A stretch of 31,333 bases of DNA, from assembly GCA_009691815.1 (NCBI GenBank), contig SIAL01000003.1, positions 1-31,333 on the forward strand, read 5' to 3'. Below are positions 24,497-31,333 of this stretch, in pieces. Under the pieces are notes generated by a model. The model did not search any database and was not told where the DNA came from. It saw nothing but the letters and a program-made list of their open reading frames with translations. The position numbers were made by a program, and so were the translations under genes. The stretch is from Gemmataceae bacterium (lineage in GTDB: Bacteria; Planctomycetota; Planctomycetia; Gemmatales; Gemmataceae). Each line of letters opens with the position of its first letter. Position 1 is the first letter of the stretch.

Positions 24497-25687
24497 ATGG
24501 GCACCCTATTATTTCGCATGGTAATGTTTGAGCTGAGCCGTGTTTTCATCGTCGCACTGATTGCGATAACCATGATCCTCTTATTGGCAGGGATTGTGAC
24601 CGAAGCAGGGCAACATGGATTGGCTCCCCGCCAAATCCTAGCCGCTATTCCTTTGTTGATTCCCAGTACCTTGCCCTACACCATTCCGGCAACCACTCTA
24701 TTTGCGGTTTGCGTCGTATATGGGAGACTAAGTCAAGACAACGAAATATTGGCCATTCGGGCCGCGGGAATTAATGTGTTTGAGGTAATCAAGCCCGGAT
24801 TGGTCCTAGGTGTCGCAATGAGTTTGATGACCATGGTCCTCTATTTTCAAATCATTCCGGTAACCCATGCCATGCTTCGCGCCTTAGTGTTCCAGGATGC
24901 CGAGGAATTACTCTATACGATGTTGGGGAAACAGGGAACATTGAGCCATGCCAACCTTCCTTACGCAATGATTGTGAAAGGGGTCCAGGGGCGAAAGCTA
25001 ATTCATCCTACCTTCAAAAGGCGTGATGCAAAAGGCGATATTGACCTTGTCGCCCAAGCGCGAGAAGCGGATTTGCGGGTCAATTTGGCAAAAGGACAAT
25101 TGCTAATCCATATGCGCCATGGGACCGCCAGTTTTCAGGATGGATCCAGAGGATATTTCGAGGACAGAGTTTGGGAAGTCCCGTTACCAAGTAATCTAAG
25201 CAGCGAAACTAGCAAACGGGCGAGAGATTTAACTTGGCAGGAAATCCTTCAAAAAAAGGGGGAGTGGATACATACTTCCATGAAAACAGGCCAAGAAATA
25301 GTTGAATTTACCAGTATACAGGGAGAGGCTACCGATAAGGCTCAAGCCGAAGCACACCTTAAAAACCTGGTTCAACGGAAAAAGCATGAAATTCAACAAG
25401 CACTGTTTTTGGATGTTGAACTATTGATGCGCCCTGCATTGAGTTTGGGCTGCTTTGTGTTTATTATGGTAGGCGCGCCCATTGGTATTTGGCTTAGTAA
25501 AAGTGACTATTTAAGCGCTTTTATTACCTGTTTTTTACCAATTGTCCTCGTTTATTACCCACTAATGCTTTGTGGTACAGGGATAGCAAAAGAAGGAAAA
25601 ATCGATCCCCTCCTCCTTGTGTGGGGGGCCGACATTGTTTTGGCAATCGTTGGAAGTTGTTTCCTTTGGAAGTTATGTCGGTCCTAA
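24497..25687 (+). CDS. LptF/LptG family permease
   Basis: 396 residues. LptF/LptG permeases extract lipopolysaccharide from the inner membrane with the ATPase LptB. N-terminal membrane helices (LLFRMVMFELSRVFIVALIAITMILLL, then LLIPSTLPYTIPATTLFAVCVVYGRLSQDNEILAIRAAGIN with the family-typical coupling region), a periplasmic jellyroll-like middle (LPYAMIVKGVQGRKLIHPTF, MRHGTASFQDGSRGYFED), a charged stretch, and C-terminal helices (LGCFVFIMVGAPIGIWLSKSDYL). AGGAG ten bases upstream supports the ATG at 24497 over earlier frame starts inside the AsmA-like gene. Only one LptF/G subunit is present here; the second is normally needed and must lie elsewhere or be absent. Confidence 0.9.
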   Translation: MGTLLFRMVMFELSRVFIVALIAITMILLLAGIVTEAGQHGLAPRQILAAIPLLIPSTLPYTIPATTLFAVCVVYGRLSQDNEILAIRAAGINVFEVIKPGLVLGVAMSLMTMVLYFQIIPVTHAMLRALVFQDAEELLYTMLGKQGTLSHANLPYAMIVKGVQGRKLIHPTFKRRDAKGDIDLVAQAREADLRVNLAKGQLLIHMRHGTASFQDGSRGYFEDRVWEVPLPSNLSSETSKRARDLTWQEILQKKGEWIHTSMKTGQEIVEFTSIQGEATDKAQAEAHLKNLVQRKKHEIQQALFLDVELLMRPALSLGCFVFIMVGAPIGIWLSKSDYLSAFITCFLPIVLVYYPLMLCGTGIAKEGKIDPLLLVWGADIVLAIVGSCFLWKLCRS

Positions 25688-25757
25688 AGCAAGGTGATTT
25701 CATCCAACCCAAATGTTTGTGGGGATACCATTCCGAAGTGGTTGGGTTTTCCAAAAC

Positions 25758-26834
25758 TTAAGGGGCTAGGAAAACAGATCCGGTATCGTGTTCATCAAAG
25801 ATCTTTCCAACAATTTCTTCCAGCACATCTTCTAAGGTGAGTATTCCCAAAGTTAAGCCCGAGGAATCCCGAACAATTGCCATATGCCGTCGATTTTTCC
25901 GAAAAAACTTTAAGGCGTTTATAGCTTGTTCCCCGGAATCAATAAAAATCGCCGGATAGAGGGCATCCTCAAGAATGACCAGTTCGTCCATGGTTAATAA
26001 AAACAAAAGATCTTTAACATTGACTATGCCGACAACATTGTCCATGGTTCCATCGTAAACAGGCAATCGGGTGTGAACTCTTTCCCTTAATTCTTCCAAA
26101 ACCGAATGCGGTGAAGTGTGCAGTTCCAACCCATTGACCTTATTTATGGGGATCATGCAATCGGCAACAGTTTTTGAACTTAAGCGAAACACATTTTCCA
26201 AAACATCCGCTTGCTCCGAAATGATTACCCCCGCCTCCTCCGTGTCCTCCACAATCTTTAAAAGTTCTTCCACCGAATGAGCATGTGCATGAATTCCGGG
26301 ATGGATAAAACCTGCCCTTCGCAAAAGGAAATTGCCTGTTGCGTTCATAATATAGACGAGCGGTTTGGAAATCATGAGAAAATAATGGACCGGGTCGGCA
26401 AGGGTAAGAAGCACCCGGTCCGGGGACTGAATCGCAATAGTTTTGGGAATCAATTCTCCGAAAATCAAATGCATAAAGGAAACAGCAACGACGGCGACGG
26501 TACTACAAAACGAATGGAGCGCAATGTAACTTAACCAACCATTTAACCAAGGATCAAGGCCCCTCATTAGAAAGGCTGCCATGGTGACCTCGCCAACGGT
26601 CCCAAGGGTAATGCTGGCAAAAGTAATACCCAGTTGGGTTGCCGCCACCGCTTGTTCCATTTGTTTCTGGATACCAAAGGCTCGAAGTGCTTTTAGGTCG
26701 CCTCTTTCGGCAAGGGATTCCATCCTTGTTTTGCGGGAAGCAACCAACGCAAATTCTGCGGCGACAAAAAACCCATTAAGGGCAATGAGGCCGGGAATCA
26801 AAACAATCAAGGAGAAAAATTCCCAAGCCGTCAC
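25758..26834 (-). CDS. CNNM/HlyC-CorC family membrane protein lacking the C-terminal CorC domain
   Basis: 358 residues. An N-terminal DUF21/CNNM transmembrane domain (about residues 1-190: LIVLIPGLIALNGFFVAAEFALVASRKTRME, QLGITFASITLGTVGE, FGELIPKTIAIQ) is followed by a CBS-domain pair (about 205-345: DCMIPINKVNGLEL, RLPVYDGTMDNVVGIVNVKDLL, HMAIVRDSSGLTLGILTLEDVLEEIVGKIFDEHD). Family members are linked to Mg2+/cation efflux or resistance. The protein ends right after the CBS pair; the usual CorC_HlyC transporter-associated domain is missing and I see no remnant downstream, so it is a short family form rather than a frameshift. The GTG start at 26834 directly follows an in-frame TAG. Confidence 0.9.
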   Translation of the reverse strand: MTAWEFFSLIVLIPGLIALNGFFVAAEFALVASRKTRMESLAERGDLKALRAFGIQKQMEQAVAATQLGITFASITLGTVGEVTMAAFLMRGLDPWLNGWLSYIALHSFCSTVAVVAVSFMHLIFGELIPKTIAIQSPDRVLLTLADPVHYFLMISKPLVYIMNATGNFLLRRAGFIHPGIHAHAHSVEELLKIVEDTEEAGVIISEQADVLENVFRLSSKTVADCMIPINKVNGLELHTSPHSVLEELRERVHTRLPVYDGTMDNVVGIVNVKDLLFLLTMDELVILEDALYPAIFIDSGEQAINALKFFRKNRRHMAIVRDSSGLTLGILTLEDVLEEIVGKIFDEHDTGSVFLAP

Positions 26835-27273
26835 CTATGCGTCCATCCCAAGCTTTGGAGTCTATTCCGGATTCAAACCCGGGTACCGACTCCTTGATTG
26901 GTTATTGTATATCGAAATATCTTCCCAGAGGGGGTTCAAACAATTGGTTTTGACTAATCCGGCCAATCTACCTTTCAGCACCCACTTGCCCCATAGACTG
27001 GCCTGCTCAAATTTCCGAGAACCATTGAAAAGCATTCCACCACTCCCCTGATGATATATTTCTTCCCGGTCTTATCTTTGGCTGAGGAGGTCCCTTAACC
27101 AACAAGGAAAAATATTTCCTTTGGGTTCCCTAGAACAAAAATCCCTTTGGGCTAACTGAAAAAGCGTAGGAGTTTGCTTCAAGCGTGCAGGTAAGGATTC
27201 AACGCTAGGCGGTGAACTCCTGTTAGAGTTAGATATAACAAGGAAAGGTACCGTTTGGATTGAGGAAAAAGGT
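26835..27273. other. 439-base intergenic region with several inverted repeats
   Basis: No gene is supported here; the plus-strand frame that reaches 27051 is mainly antisense to the CNNM gene. Visible structure: an interrupted inverted repeat GGAGTC/GACTCC (26857-26893) with an inner CCGG/CCGG; a perfect 7-pair hairpin AAGGAAA-AATA-TTTCCTT (27104-27121); a direct repeat CCTTTGGG (27118-27125 and 27144-27151); and a nested pair AGGAGTT/AACTCCT (27168-27174, 27215-27221) enclosing AGCGT/ACGCT. A -10-like TATAAC at 27234-27239 lies 34 bases before the next gene. Confidence 0.5.
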
Positions 27274-27819
27274 ATGTTCAATGGAATTGCGGAAGGGCAT
27301 TGGGCCATTTATGGATTGGCAATTGCCATTGGGCTTGTTGTTGGAATTTGGCAAAGGAACCGGGGAAAACCAACATGGGTTGGAATTGTACTGGGAGCCA
27401 TTTTGGTTGGATTAATTTTCCTATTATCGCTCTTTTCGGAATCACCCAAAGAACAGATGGCAACAACCATTCAAAACATGGCTGCGGCGGCTTCGAAGGG
27501 GAATTTTTTACAATTCCAGGAAGGGCTTTCCCCGCAATTTCTACATCAAAGTCTTGGATCTGGCCAGAGTTTGGTTAATTACCTTAAGCAATGGAGGGTA
27601 AGAATATCCCAAACTCGAGTGGTGGTTTGGGATTTTTCGTTACCCAAGGACGGCCAAGGGACCCAATTGGATTTTATGCTAAAGGCCGAAGCTCAATCCG
27701 AACGCCCCTATTTGGTTCGGGTTCGTGCCAACATGGAAAAAAAAGGCGATGTGTGGGTGATGAAAGGTTTTAAACTTTTCAATTCGATCAATGAAAGGGA
27801 GGAAATATCCCTCCCCTAA
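27274..27819 (+). CDS. Small membrane protein of unknown function
   Basis: 181 residues. Two N-terminal membrane helices (about 9-26, HWAIYGLAIAIGLVVGIW, and 34-53, TWVGIVLGAILVGLIFLLSL) separated by a short positively charged loop, so both ends probably face the same side. The soluble C-terminal part (from about residue 58) is an alpha+beta region: KEQMATTIQNMAAAASKGNF, a small helix bundle, then strands (RVVVWDFSLP, RPYLVRVRANMEKKGDVWVMKGFKLFN), a layout like NTF2- or DUF4878-type small folds, which I note only as a possibility. GAGGAAAAAGG lies just upstream of the ATG. The 3' end contains a GGGAGG/CCTCCC hairpin (27797-27815). It converges on a mini-lipoprotein gene. Confidence 0.75.
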   Translation: MFNGIAEGHWAIYGLAIAIGLVVGIWQRNRGKPTWVGIVLGAILVGLIFLLSLFSESPKEQMATTIQNMAAAASKGNFLQFQEGLSPQFLHQSLGSGQSLVNYLKQWRVRISQTRVVVWDFSLPKDGQGTQLDFMLKAEAQSERPYLVRVRANMEKKGDVWVMKGFKLFNSINEREEISLP

Positions 27820-27834
27820 AGGGCTAAAAAGCCG

Positions 27835-28026
27835 TTACTGCCTTGAGCAAGGATCGCATCCGACCATCTCAACCGATCTACCCACCGTCAATTGGGAACT
27901 GTTGCAACTTGAAGATGTGGGAAGCATCCCATATTTACACACTAACCTTGCTTGGCGACGGCAGGCACAACCTTCCAAAGTCAGCAGGGTGACGATTGCA
28001 AATGCAAACCACAAAACGCGACTCAT
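27835..28026 (-). CDS. Mini-lipoprotein, Cys-rich
   Basis: 63 residues. A textbook lipoprotein signal (SRVLWFAFAIVTLLTLEGC, lipid Cys at residue 20) followed by a mature peptide of only 44 residues carrying six cysteines in all (positions 20, 22, 30, 41, 57 and 60), including a C-terminal CDPC. GGGGG lies seven bases before the ATG, which supports translation. No family is recognised. It is the second of two small lipoprotein genes on this strand; the first lies about 185 bases upstream. Disulfide formation or metal binding is conjecture. Confidence 0.6.
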   Translation of the reverse strand: MSRVLWFAFAIVTLLTLEGCACRRQARLVCKYGMLPTSSSCNSSQLTVGRSVEMVGCDPCSRQ

Positions 28027-28210
28027 GATCCATCCCCCTGATTGGATTGGCTAAAGCCCCAATCCAATCAAGCATGTCTCCTCCTTGGGGAATTGGCAAA
28101 TTACTCGATGAAAAGTTTTCAAAAATCAAACCCCAATCCCAAATGTGTCCCGATTGCAATGATAATGCCGCCGTCCTGGCCAATTATCATTTTCCCTAAG
28201 GATTTTAACC

Positions 28211-28438
28211 TTACGGGCAGGGGTTGAAATAGGCTGGGGGGCAAATATTAGCGGATTGCATTGGCATACAAGCGGGCATCATACCCGGAGGGCAAGGCTG
28301 GGCTTGGTGACCGGGCTGAGGATGCTGTTGTGTGTTCGTGGGTTGGTTGCGATGAAACAACCCACCATTTCTACAACCCGACGCAGCTCCCGTAAGGGCA
28401 AGAATTCCGGCGAGCAAAATAACCTTTTTAGCCTTCAT
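28211..28438 (-). CDS. Small lipoprotein, Pro/Gln/Cys-rich
   Basis: 75 residues. Lipoprotein signal MKAKKVILLAGILALTGAASGC (Cys at residue 22) then RNGGLFHRNQPTNTQQHP and a low-complexity tail rich in Pro, Gln, Met and Cys (QPCPPGMMPACMP, NICPPAYFNPCP). GGGAG seven bases before the ATG is a very good ribosome site. Short Pro/Cys-rich lipoproteins of this kind are common in planctomycetes and uncharacterised. The four downstream cysteines are spaced for disulfides or metal ligands, but no known motif fits. Confidence 0.7.
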   Translation of the reverse strand: MKAKKVILLAGILALTGAASGCRNGGLFHRNQPTNTQQHPQPGHQAQPCPPGMMPACMPMQSANICPPAYFNPCP

Positions 28439-28611
28439 GATAAAACTCCCAGGTCAACATCCTGATGATTTGAAAATCCATCCATCCTGGGGATTTCTGT
28501 ACCAAAACTGTTACGGAAACCAGTAGAAACCAAAATCATGTTTCATGCAATTCAAATCTTAAAAGATCTTGAGGGCTCTGGGATAATCGTGAGGATTGTG
28601 GCGATAATGCA

Positions 28612-28640
28612 CAAGGGGCCGCTTAGGAAGCAGCCCCTTG
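28612..28640 (-). terminator. Strong hairpin downstream of ftsH
   Basis: CAAGGGGC (28612-28619) pairs with GCCCCTTG (28633-28640); after one C/A mismatch the stem continues as GCTT/AAGC around a 3-base loop, giving 12 pairs. It starts 49 bases after the ftsH stop and upstream of the small lipoprotein gene. It has no T tract, so it may be a Rho-helped terminator or an RNA-stability element. Confidence 0.5.
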
Positions 28641-28689
28641 GAGGTGTCAAATGCGATAAAACGCCACTTCTAGATATTGGACCAATCTA

Positions 28690-30762
28690 TTAGGAAGGTT
28701 TGACCGTTGATATTTCGACTTCTGCCAATCCCTTTTCCAAAGTTTCAGGAGTATTTCCTTCCGTTGGTTTATCTTCCGCCGGGGGATCTGGTTCTTTTTG
28801 AACCGGGAGGATGGCGGAAGCTAAACCCGCATGAAATAGAATGGTTTCCATTTCCTCACCAATCAATTCTTCCTTGAGCAAAAGCTCGTCCACAAGGACT
28901 TCCAAATATTTCACATTTTCCTTGAGTAGTTCCACGGCTTTTTCATCCGCTTCAAGAAGAACCCGTTGAATTTCCTCGTCAATCAAGTTCGCCATGCCGT
29001 CGGAATAATCCCTTGCCTCTGAAAGTTCTCTTCCCAAAAAGACATGTTCTTCGCCCATTTTGAAGGCCATAGGGCCAATGCGAGAGCTCATACCCCAATG
29101 AGCAACCATTTGGCGGGCAACGCTGGTTCCCCGTTTTAGATCCGATTCGGCCCCGGAGTAGGGTTGACCGTAAATAACCCGATCTGCCGCCCTGCCTCCC
29201 AATATTCGAACGAGGTATCGTTTATAATAATCTTCCCCGTGATGGTGTTTATCCTCGTCAGGGGCAGTCCAGGTTACCCCAAGGCTTTGTCCCCTTGGAA
29301 TAATGGAAACCTTTTGAGGCCTTTCTGAACCGGGCATCAACCAGGTAACCAAAGCATGTCCCGCTTCGTGATACGCGGTGCGACGCTTATCTTCTGTCGT
29401 CAGGATTTCTTCCCTTTTAGGCCCAATAAGGACCCGATCAATGGCAACTTCAAAATCAGCCCGGCCAATTTTTGTTTTGTTTGACCGGGTGGCAACTATT
29501 GCTGCTTCATTTGCCAAATTTTTCAGATCCGCCCCTGTCATTCCAATAAGGCGCCGGGCCAAAACTTCCAAATTGACATCATTGGCCAAGGGTTTGGTGC
29601 GGGTGTGAACTTTAAGAATTTCAACCCGACCTCGAACGGTGGGACGATCCACGGTTACATGCCTATCAAAACGGCCTGGCCGTAATAGTGCGGAATCCAA
29701 AACATCCGGGCGATTCGTGGCGGCCACAACAATTACCGTTTCGGAGGGCTGAAACCCATCCATTTCACTGAGAATCTGATTAAGGGTTTGTTCGCGTTCA
29801 TCAGATCCACCACCCAGTCCTGCGCCACGCATCCGTCCCACCGCGTCGATTTCATCGATGAAAAGGATACAAGGGGCATTTTCCTTGGCTGTTTTGAACA
29901 TATCTCGGACGCGACTTGCGCCAACACCAACAAACATTTGAATGAATTCTGAACCATTGATGCTGAAAAAGGGGACCCCAGCCTCGCCTGCGACAGCCTT
30001 TGCCAAAAGTGTTTTACCGGTTCCGGGAGGGCCAACCAGAAGAACCCCTTTGGGAATCATGGCCCCCAATGCCTGAAATTTCTCCGGGGATTTTAAAAAC
30101 TCGACAATTTCTGAAAGTTCCGCTTTGGCATTTTCTGTTCCCGCAACATCATCAAAAGTAGTTCGTGATTTGTTTTTTTCATATCGTTTTGCCGGGCTTT
30201 TAATGTAATTGGACAAAAATCCACCCCCCATGGGGTCTCGGAATTTGGGCAAAATAAAGAAAAAGAAAACTAAAAACAAAAGGATTGGCAAGAAAAAAAA
30301 CATAAGGGATCCCAACCCTGCATAAGGATCTTCTTGCTGTTCCCAATCCACCTTTCCGGATTGAACGAGCGCATTCAATCGGTCGGTGGTTTTAGTATCT
30401 TCAATGCGCGCACGGGTGACAAGGAATGTGTTTTTTTTGCTTAGGAGGGTCTTCAACTCGACATCCTCAAGAGGAGCCCCTTCCACTAGGTCAATTCGAA
30501 TCCGATCCACGCCAACAAAAATGATTTTCTTAATATTCAAGCTGTCTTTAGGATGAAACAGCAATCTCACAAATGAACCATAATGGATTGGATTAGCGGC
30601 AGAATATTGACTGGAAACCAATAGAAGCCCCAAAACCATAGCGATCAAAATCAGCCAGCCCCAATTCCCCCCAGCAGCACCTTTAGATGGAACCTTGGCG
30701 GATTTTTTTTTGGAGGGTTTGATTGGGGGAGGCGTGCCCGGGTTTTTGGGGGATTGGGCCAT
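28690..30762 (-). CDS. ftsH: ATP-dependent zinc metalloprotease FtsH
   Basis: 690 residues. Membrane-anchored hexameric AAA+ protease that degrades misfolded membrane proteins and selected soluble ones. A Pro/Lys-rich cytosolic tail (1-33), membrane helix 1 (about 34-52), a periplasmic domain, and a very Phe-rich helix 2 (about 150-172). AAA module: Walker A GPPGTGKT (244-251), aromatic pore loop FVGVGA (277-282), Walker B FIDEID (301-306), sensor and arginine-finger region [21 protein letters not shown]. Zinc protease motif HEAGH (465-469), then [11 protein letters not shown] and [20 protein letters not shown] with the third ligand. The acidic/Pro-rich C-terminal tail is lineage-specific. 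The upstream Arg/Gly-rich gene ends 157 bases before it. Confidence 0.97.
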   Translation of the reverse strand: MAQSPKNPGTPPPIKPSKKKSAKVPSKGAAGGNWGWLILIAMVLGLLLVSSQYSAANPIHYGSFVRLLFHPKDSLNIKKIIFVGVDRIRIDLVEGAPLEDVELKTLLSKKNTFLVTRARIEDTKTTDRLNALVQSGKVDWEQQEDPYAGLGSLMFFFLPILLFLVFFFFILPKFRDPMGGGFLSNYIKSPAKRYEKNKSRTTFDDVAGTENAKAELSEIVEFLKSPEKFQALGAMIPKGVLLVGPPGTGKTLLAKAVAGEAGVPFFSINGSEFIQMFVGVGASRVRDMFKTAKENAPCILFIDEIDAVGRMRGAGLGGGSDEREQTLNQILSEMDGFQPSETVIVVAATNRPDVLDSALLRPGRFDRHVTVDRPTVRGRVEILKVHTRTKPLANDVNLEVLARRLIGMTGADLKNLANEAAIVATRSNKTKIGRADFEVAIDRVLIGPKREEILTTEDKRRTAYHEAGHALVTWLMPGSERPQKVSIIPRGQSLGVTWTAPDEDKHHHGEDYYKRYLVRILGGRAADRVIYGQPYSGAESDLKRGTSVARQMVAHWGMSSRIGPMAFKMGEEHVFLGRELSEARDYSDGMANLIDEEIQRVLLEADEKAVELLKENVKYLEVLVDELLLKEELIGEEMETILFHAGLASAILPVQKEPDPPAEDKPTEGNTPETLEKGLAEVEISTVKPS

Positions 30763-30837
30763 GGTCTAGGATTCCAATAAAAAAAAGTTGCGACCACCCG
30801 GGCTCCTACCCTGATGGCCTTCACAGAGATTTTAGGC

Positions 30838-30859
30838 CCATGGCAGAAAAATGCCATGG
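30838..30859 (-). promoter_or_regulatory. Hairpin in the ftsH upstream region
   Basis: CCATGGCA (30838-30845), loop GAAAAA, TGCCATGG (30852-30859): a perfect 8-pair stem, extendable by GG/CC with one bulged C. It lies about 75-97 bases upstream of the ftsH ATG. No T tail follows on the minus strand. It could be part of the ftsH leader or a processing site. Confidence 0.35.
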
Positions 30860-30877
30860 CCTGTTTAACCAATTGAA

Positions 30878-30898
30878 CAACCCAAGGGGATTGGGTTG
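30878..30898 (-). terminator. Hairpin after the Arg/Gly-rich gene
   Basis: CAACCCAA (30878-30885), a 5-base loop and TTGGGTTG (30891-30898) form a perfect 8-pair stem, 21 bases after the stop codon of the upstream minus-strand gene. The following minus-strand bases (TTCAATTGGTT) are only weakly T-rich. It is a likely terminator or pause site separating that gene from ftsH. Confidence 0.45.
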
Positions 30899-30919
30899 AA
30901 TAATCCAAGGAGATAGGGT

Positions 30920-31333
30920 TTATCCCTCGGGGGATGGGGAACCGGTTTCACTATCCGAATCTTGTTTAGGAACACTTAAAAATGCCGCCAATTCCGCAAA
31001 AGTCCCCATGTTTTTTCCTGTTTTTAAGGTATCAGGATTCACAACCGAGCCTTTAACGGGTTCTTTTTTAGATTTGGCGACCAATTGGGATTGGGCCAAT
31101 TTATCCGCCTCGGTGCCAACCGGGGCGACATCCAAGGTAGGATCTTTTGCCCTAGGTTTCCCCTTACCCAATTGTTGTTTCATAGAGGTTCCTCGAGGGG
31201 GCAAATCCGCCAACCCTCGTGGAAGGGATTTAACTGGCCCCCGTTGATCTCGGGGTGGAGCAATGCCCGGTCCCCGGCCTCTTGGTGGCCCCCGATCAGG
31301 CCCCCGATCAAAACCCGGTGGCCGATTACCTTG
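30920..31333 (-). CDS. C-terminal part of an Arg/Gly/Pro-rich protein, cut by the window edge
   Basis: The frame is open from the stop at 30920 to the right window edge (137 codons), so the gene starts outside. The visible part begins with a low-complexity stretch rich in Arg, Gly, Pro and Asp (GNRPPGFDRGPDRGPPRGRG), continues with a Lys/Pro-rich polar segment, and ends with TGKNMGTFAELAAFLSVPKQ and an acidic-serine tail. It looks like the disordered RG-rich tail of an RNA-binding protein; a Tex-like S1-domain protein or a DEAD-box helicase would fit, since both often end in such tails, but no folded domain is visible here and I do not assign a function. A TTG at 31213 is very unlikely to be the real start. 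It lies upstream of ftsH on the same strand. Confidence 0.6.
   Translation of the reverse strand, partial: QGNRPPGFDRGPDRGPPRGRGPGIAPPRDQRGPVKSLPRGLADLPPRGTSMKQQLGKGKPRAKDPTLDVAPVGTEADKLAQSQLVAKSKKEPVKGSVVNPDTLKTGKNMGTFAELAAFLSVPKQDSDSETGSPSPEG

Noticed and set aside
26857..26893. A tRNA-like 3' half (T-loop-like bases flanked by GGAGTC/GACTCC)
   Set aside because: No complete cloverleaf, no anticodon arm, and the T stem has only four pairs; it is at most a hairpin.
26581..27051. A 156-codon plus-strand frame
   Set aside because: Mostly antisense to the well-supported CNNM gene, with no recognisable protein pattern.

Overview
The window reads as a chromosomal segment of a planctomycete, probably near the Gemmataceae. 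The evidence is the set of secreted families concentrated in that phylum (DUF1549/DUF1553, DUF1501, DUF1552, ThuA, a PPC-domain protein), an ECF sigma factor of the planctomycete/verrucomicrobial kind, and base composition that looks slightly under 50% G+C by eye (not computed). I saw no rRNA, tRNA, CRISPR array, insertion sequence or prophage gene. Gene density and style are uniform, so this looks like ordinary chromosome rather than a mobile island.

Layout. 1-1724: the 3' part of a bifunctional proline catabolism enzyme (PutA type), cut by the window edge. 1781-5220: central carbon genes, with a gap-pgk pair on the minus strand and a divergent malate dehydrogenase, separated by a 158-base control region rich in palindromes. 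5281-8515: an ECF sigma factor and a secreted protein on the minus strand, divergent from a Tat-exported DUF1552 protein. 8599-14985: a G3E (CobW-like) GTPase and the three-gene secreted cassette DUF1549/DUF1553 - DUF1501 - PPC protein. 15125-16213: a small GIY-YIG protein convergent with a ThuA protein; the terminator of the ThuA gene lies inside the GIY-YIG reading frame. 16357-18321: a tight mtnB-mtnD-mtnC methionine salvage operon. 18360-21104: a lipoprotein joining a carboxypeptidase-regulatory-like fold to a TlpA-like thioredoxin, and a LarA-like (DUF2088) protein. 21249-25687: a large AsmA-like protein followed two bases later by an LptF/LptG-type permease, probably an envelope lipid transport pair. 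25758-28438: a short CNNM/CorC-type membrane protein, a small two-helix membrane protein and two very small lipoproteins. 28690-31333: the membrane protease FtsH, preceded by the end of an Arg/Gly/Pro-rich gene cut by the window edge.

How the genes work together. Four functional groups are visible: energy and carbon metabolism (proline oxidation, lower glycolysis, malate dehydrogenase); methylthioadenosine recycling (mtnBDC); envelope construction and quality control (AsmA-like plus LptF-like, FtsH, lipoproteins, CNNM); and the planctomycete exported degradation repertoire (DUF1549/1553, DUF1501, DUF1552, ThuA). I found no clearly new multi-gene system. The points most worth a second look are the AsmA-LptF pair with a single LptF/G subunit, a terminator-like hairpin in the leader of the GIY-YIG gene, a terminator encoded inside a convergent gene, an orphan DUF1552 gene facing an ECF sigma factor, a LarA-like protein with no nickel-cofactor genes beside it, and two Cys-containing mini-lipoproteins.
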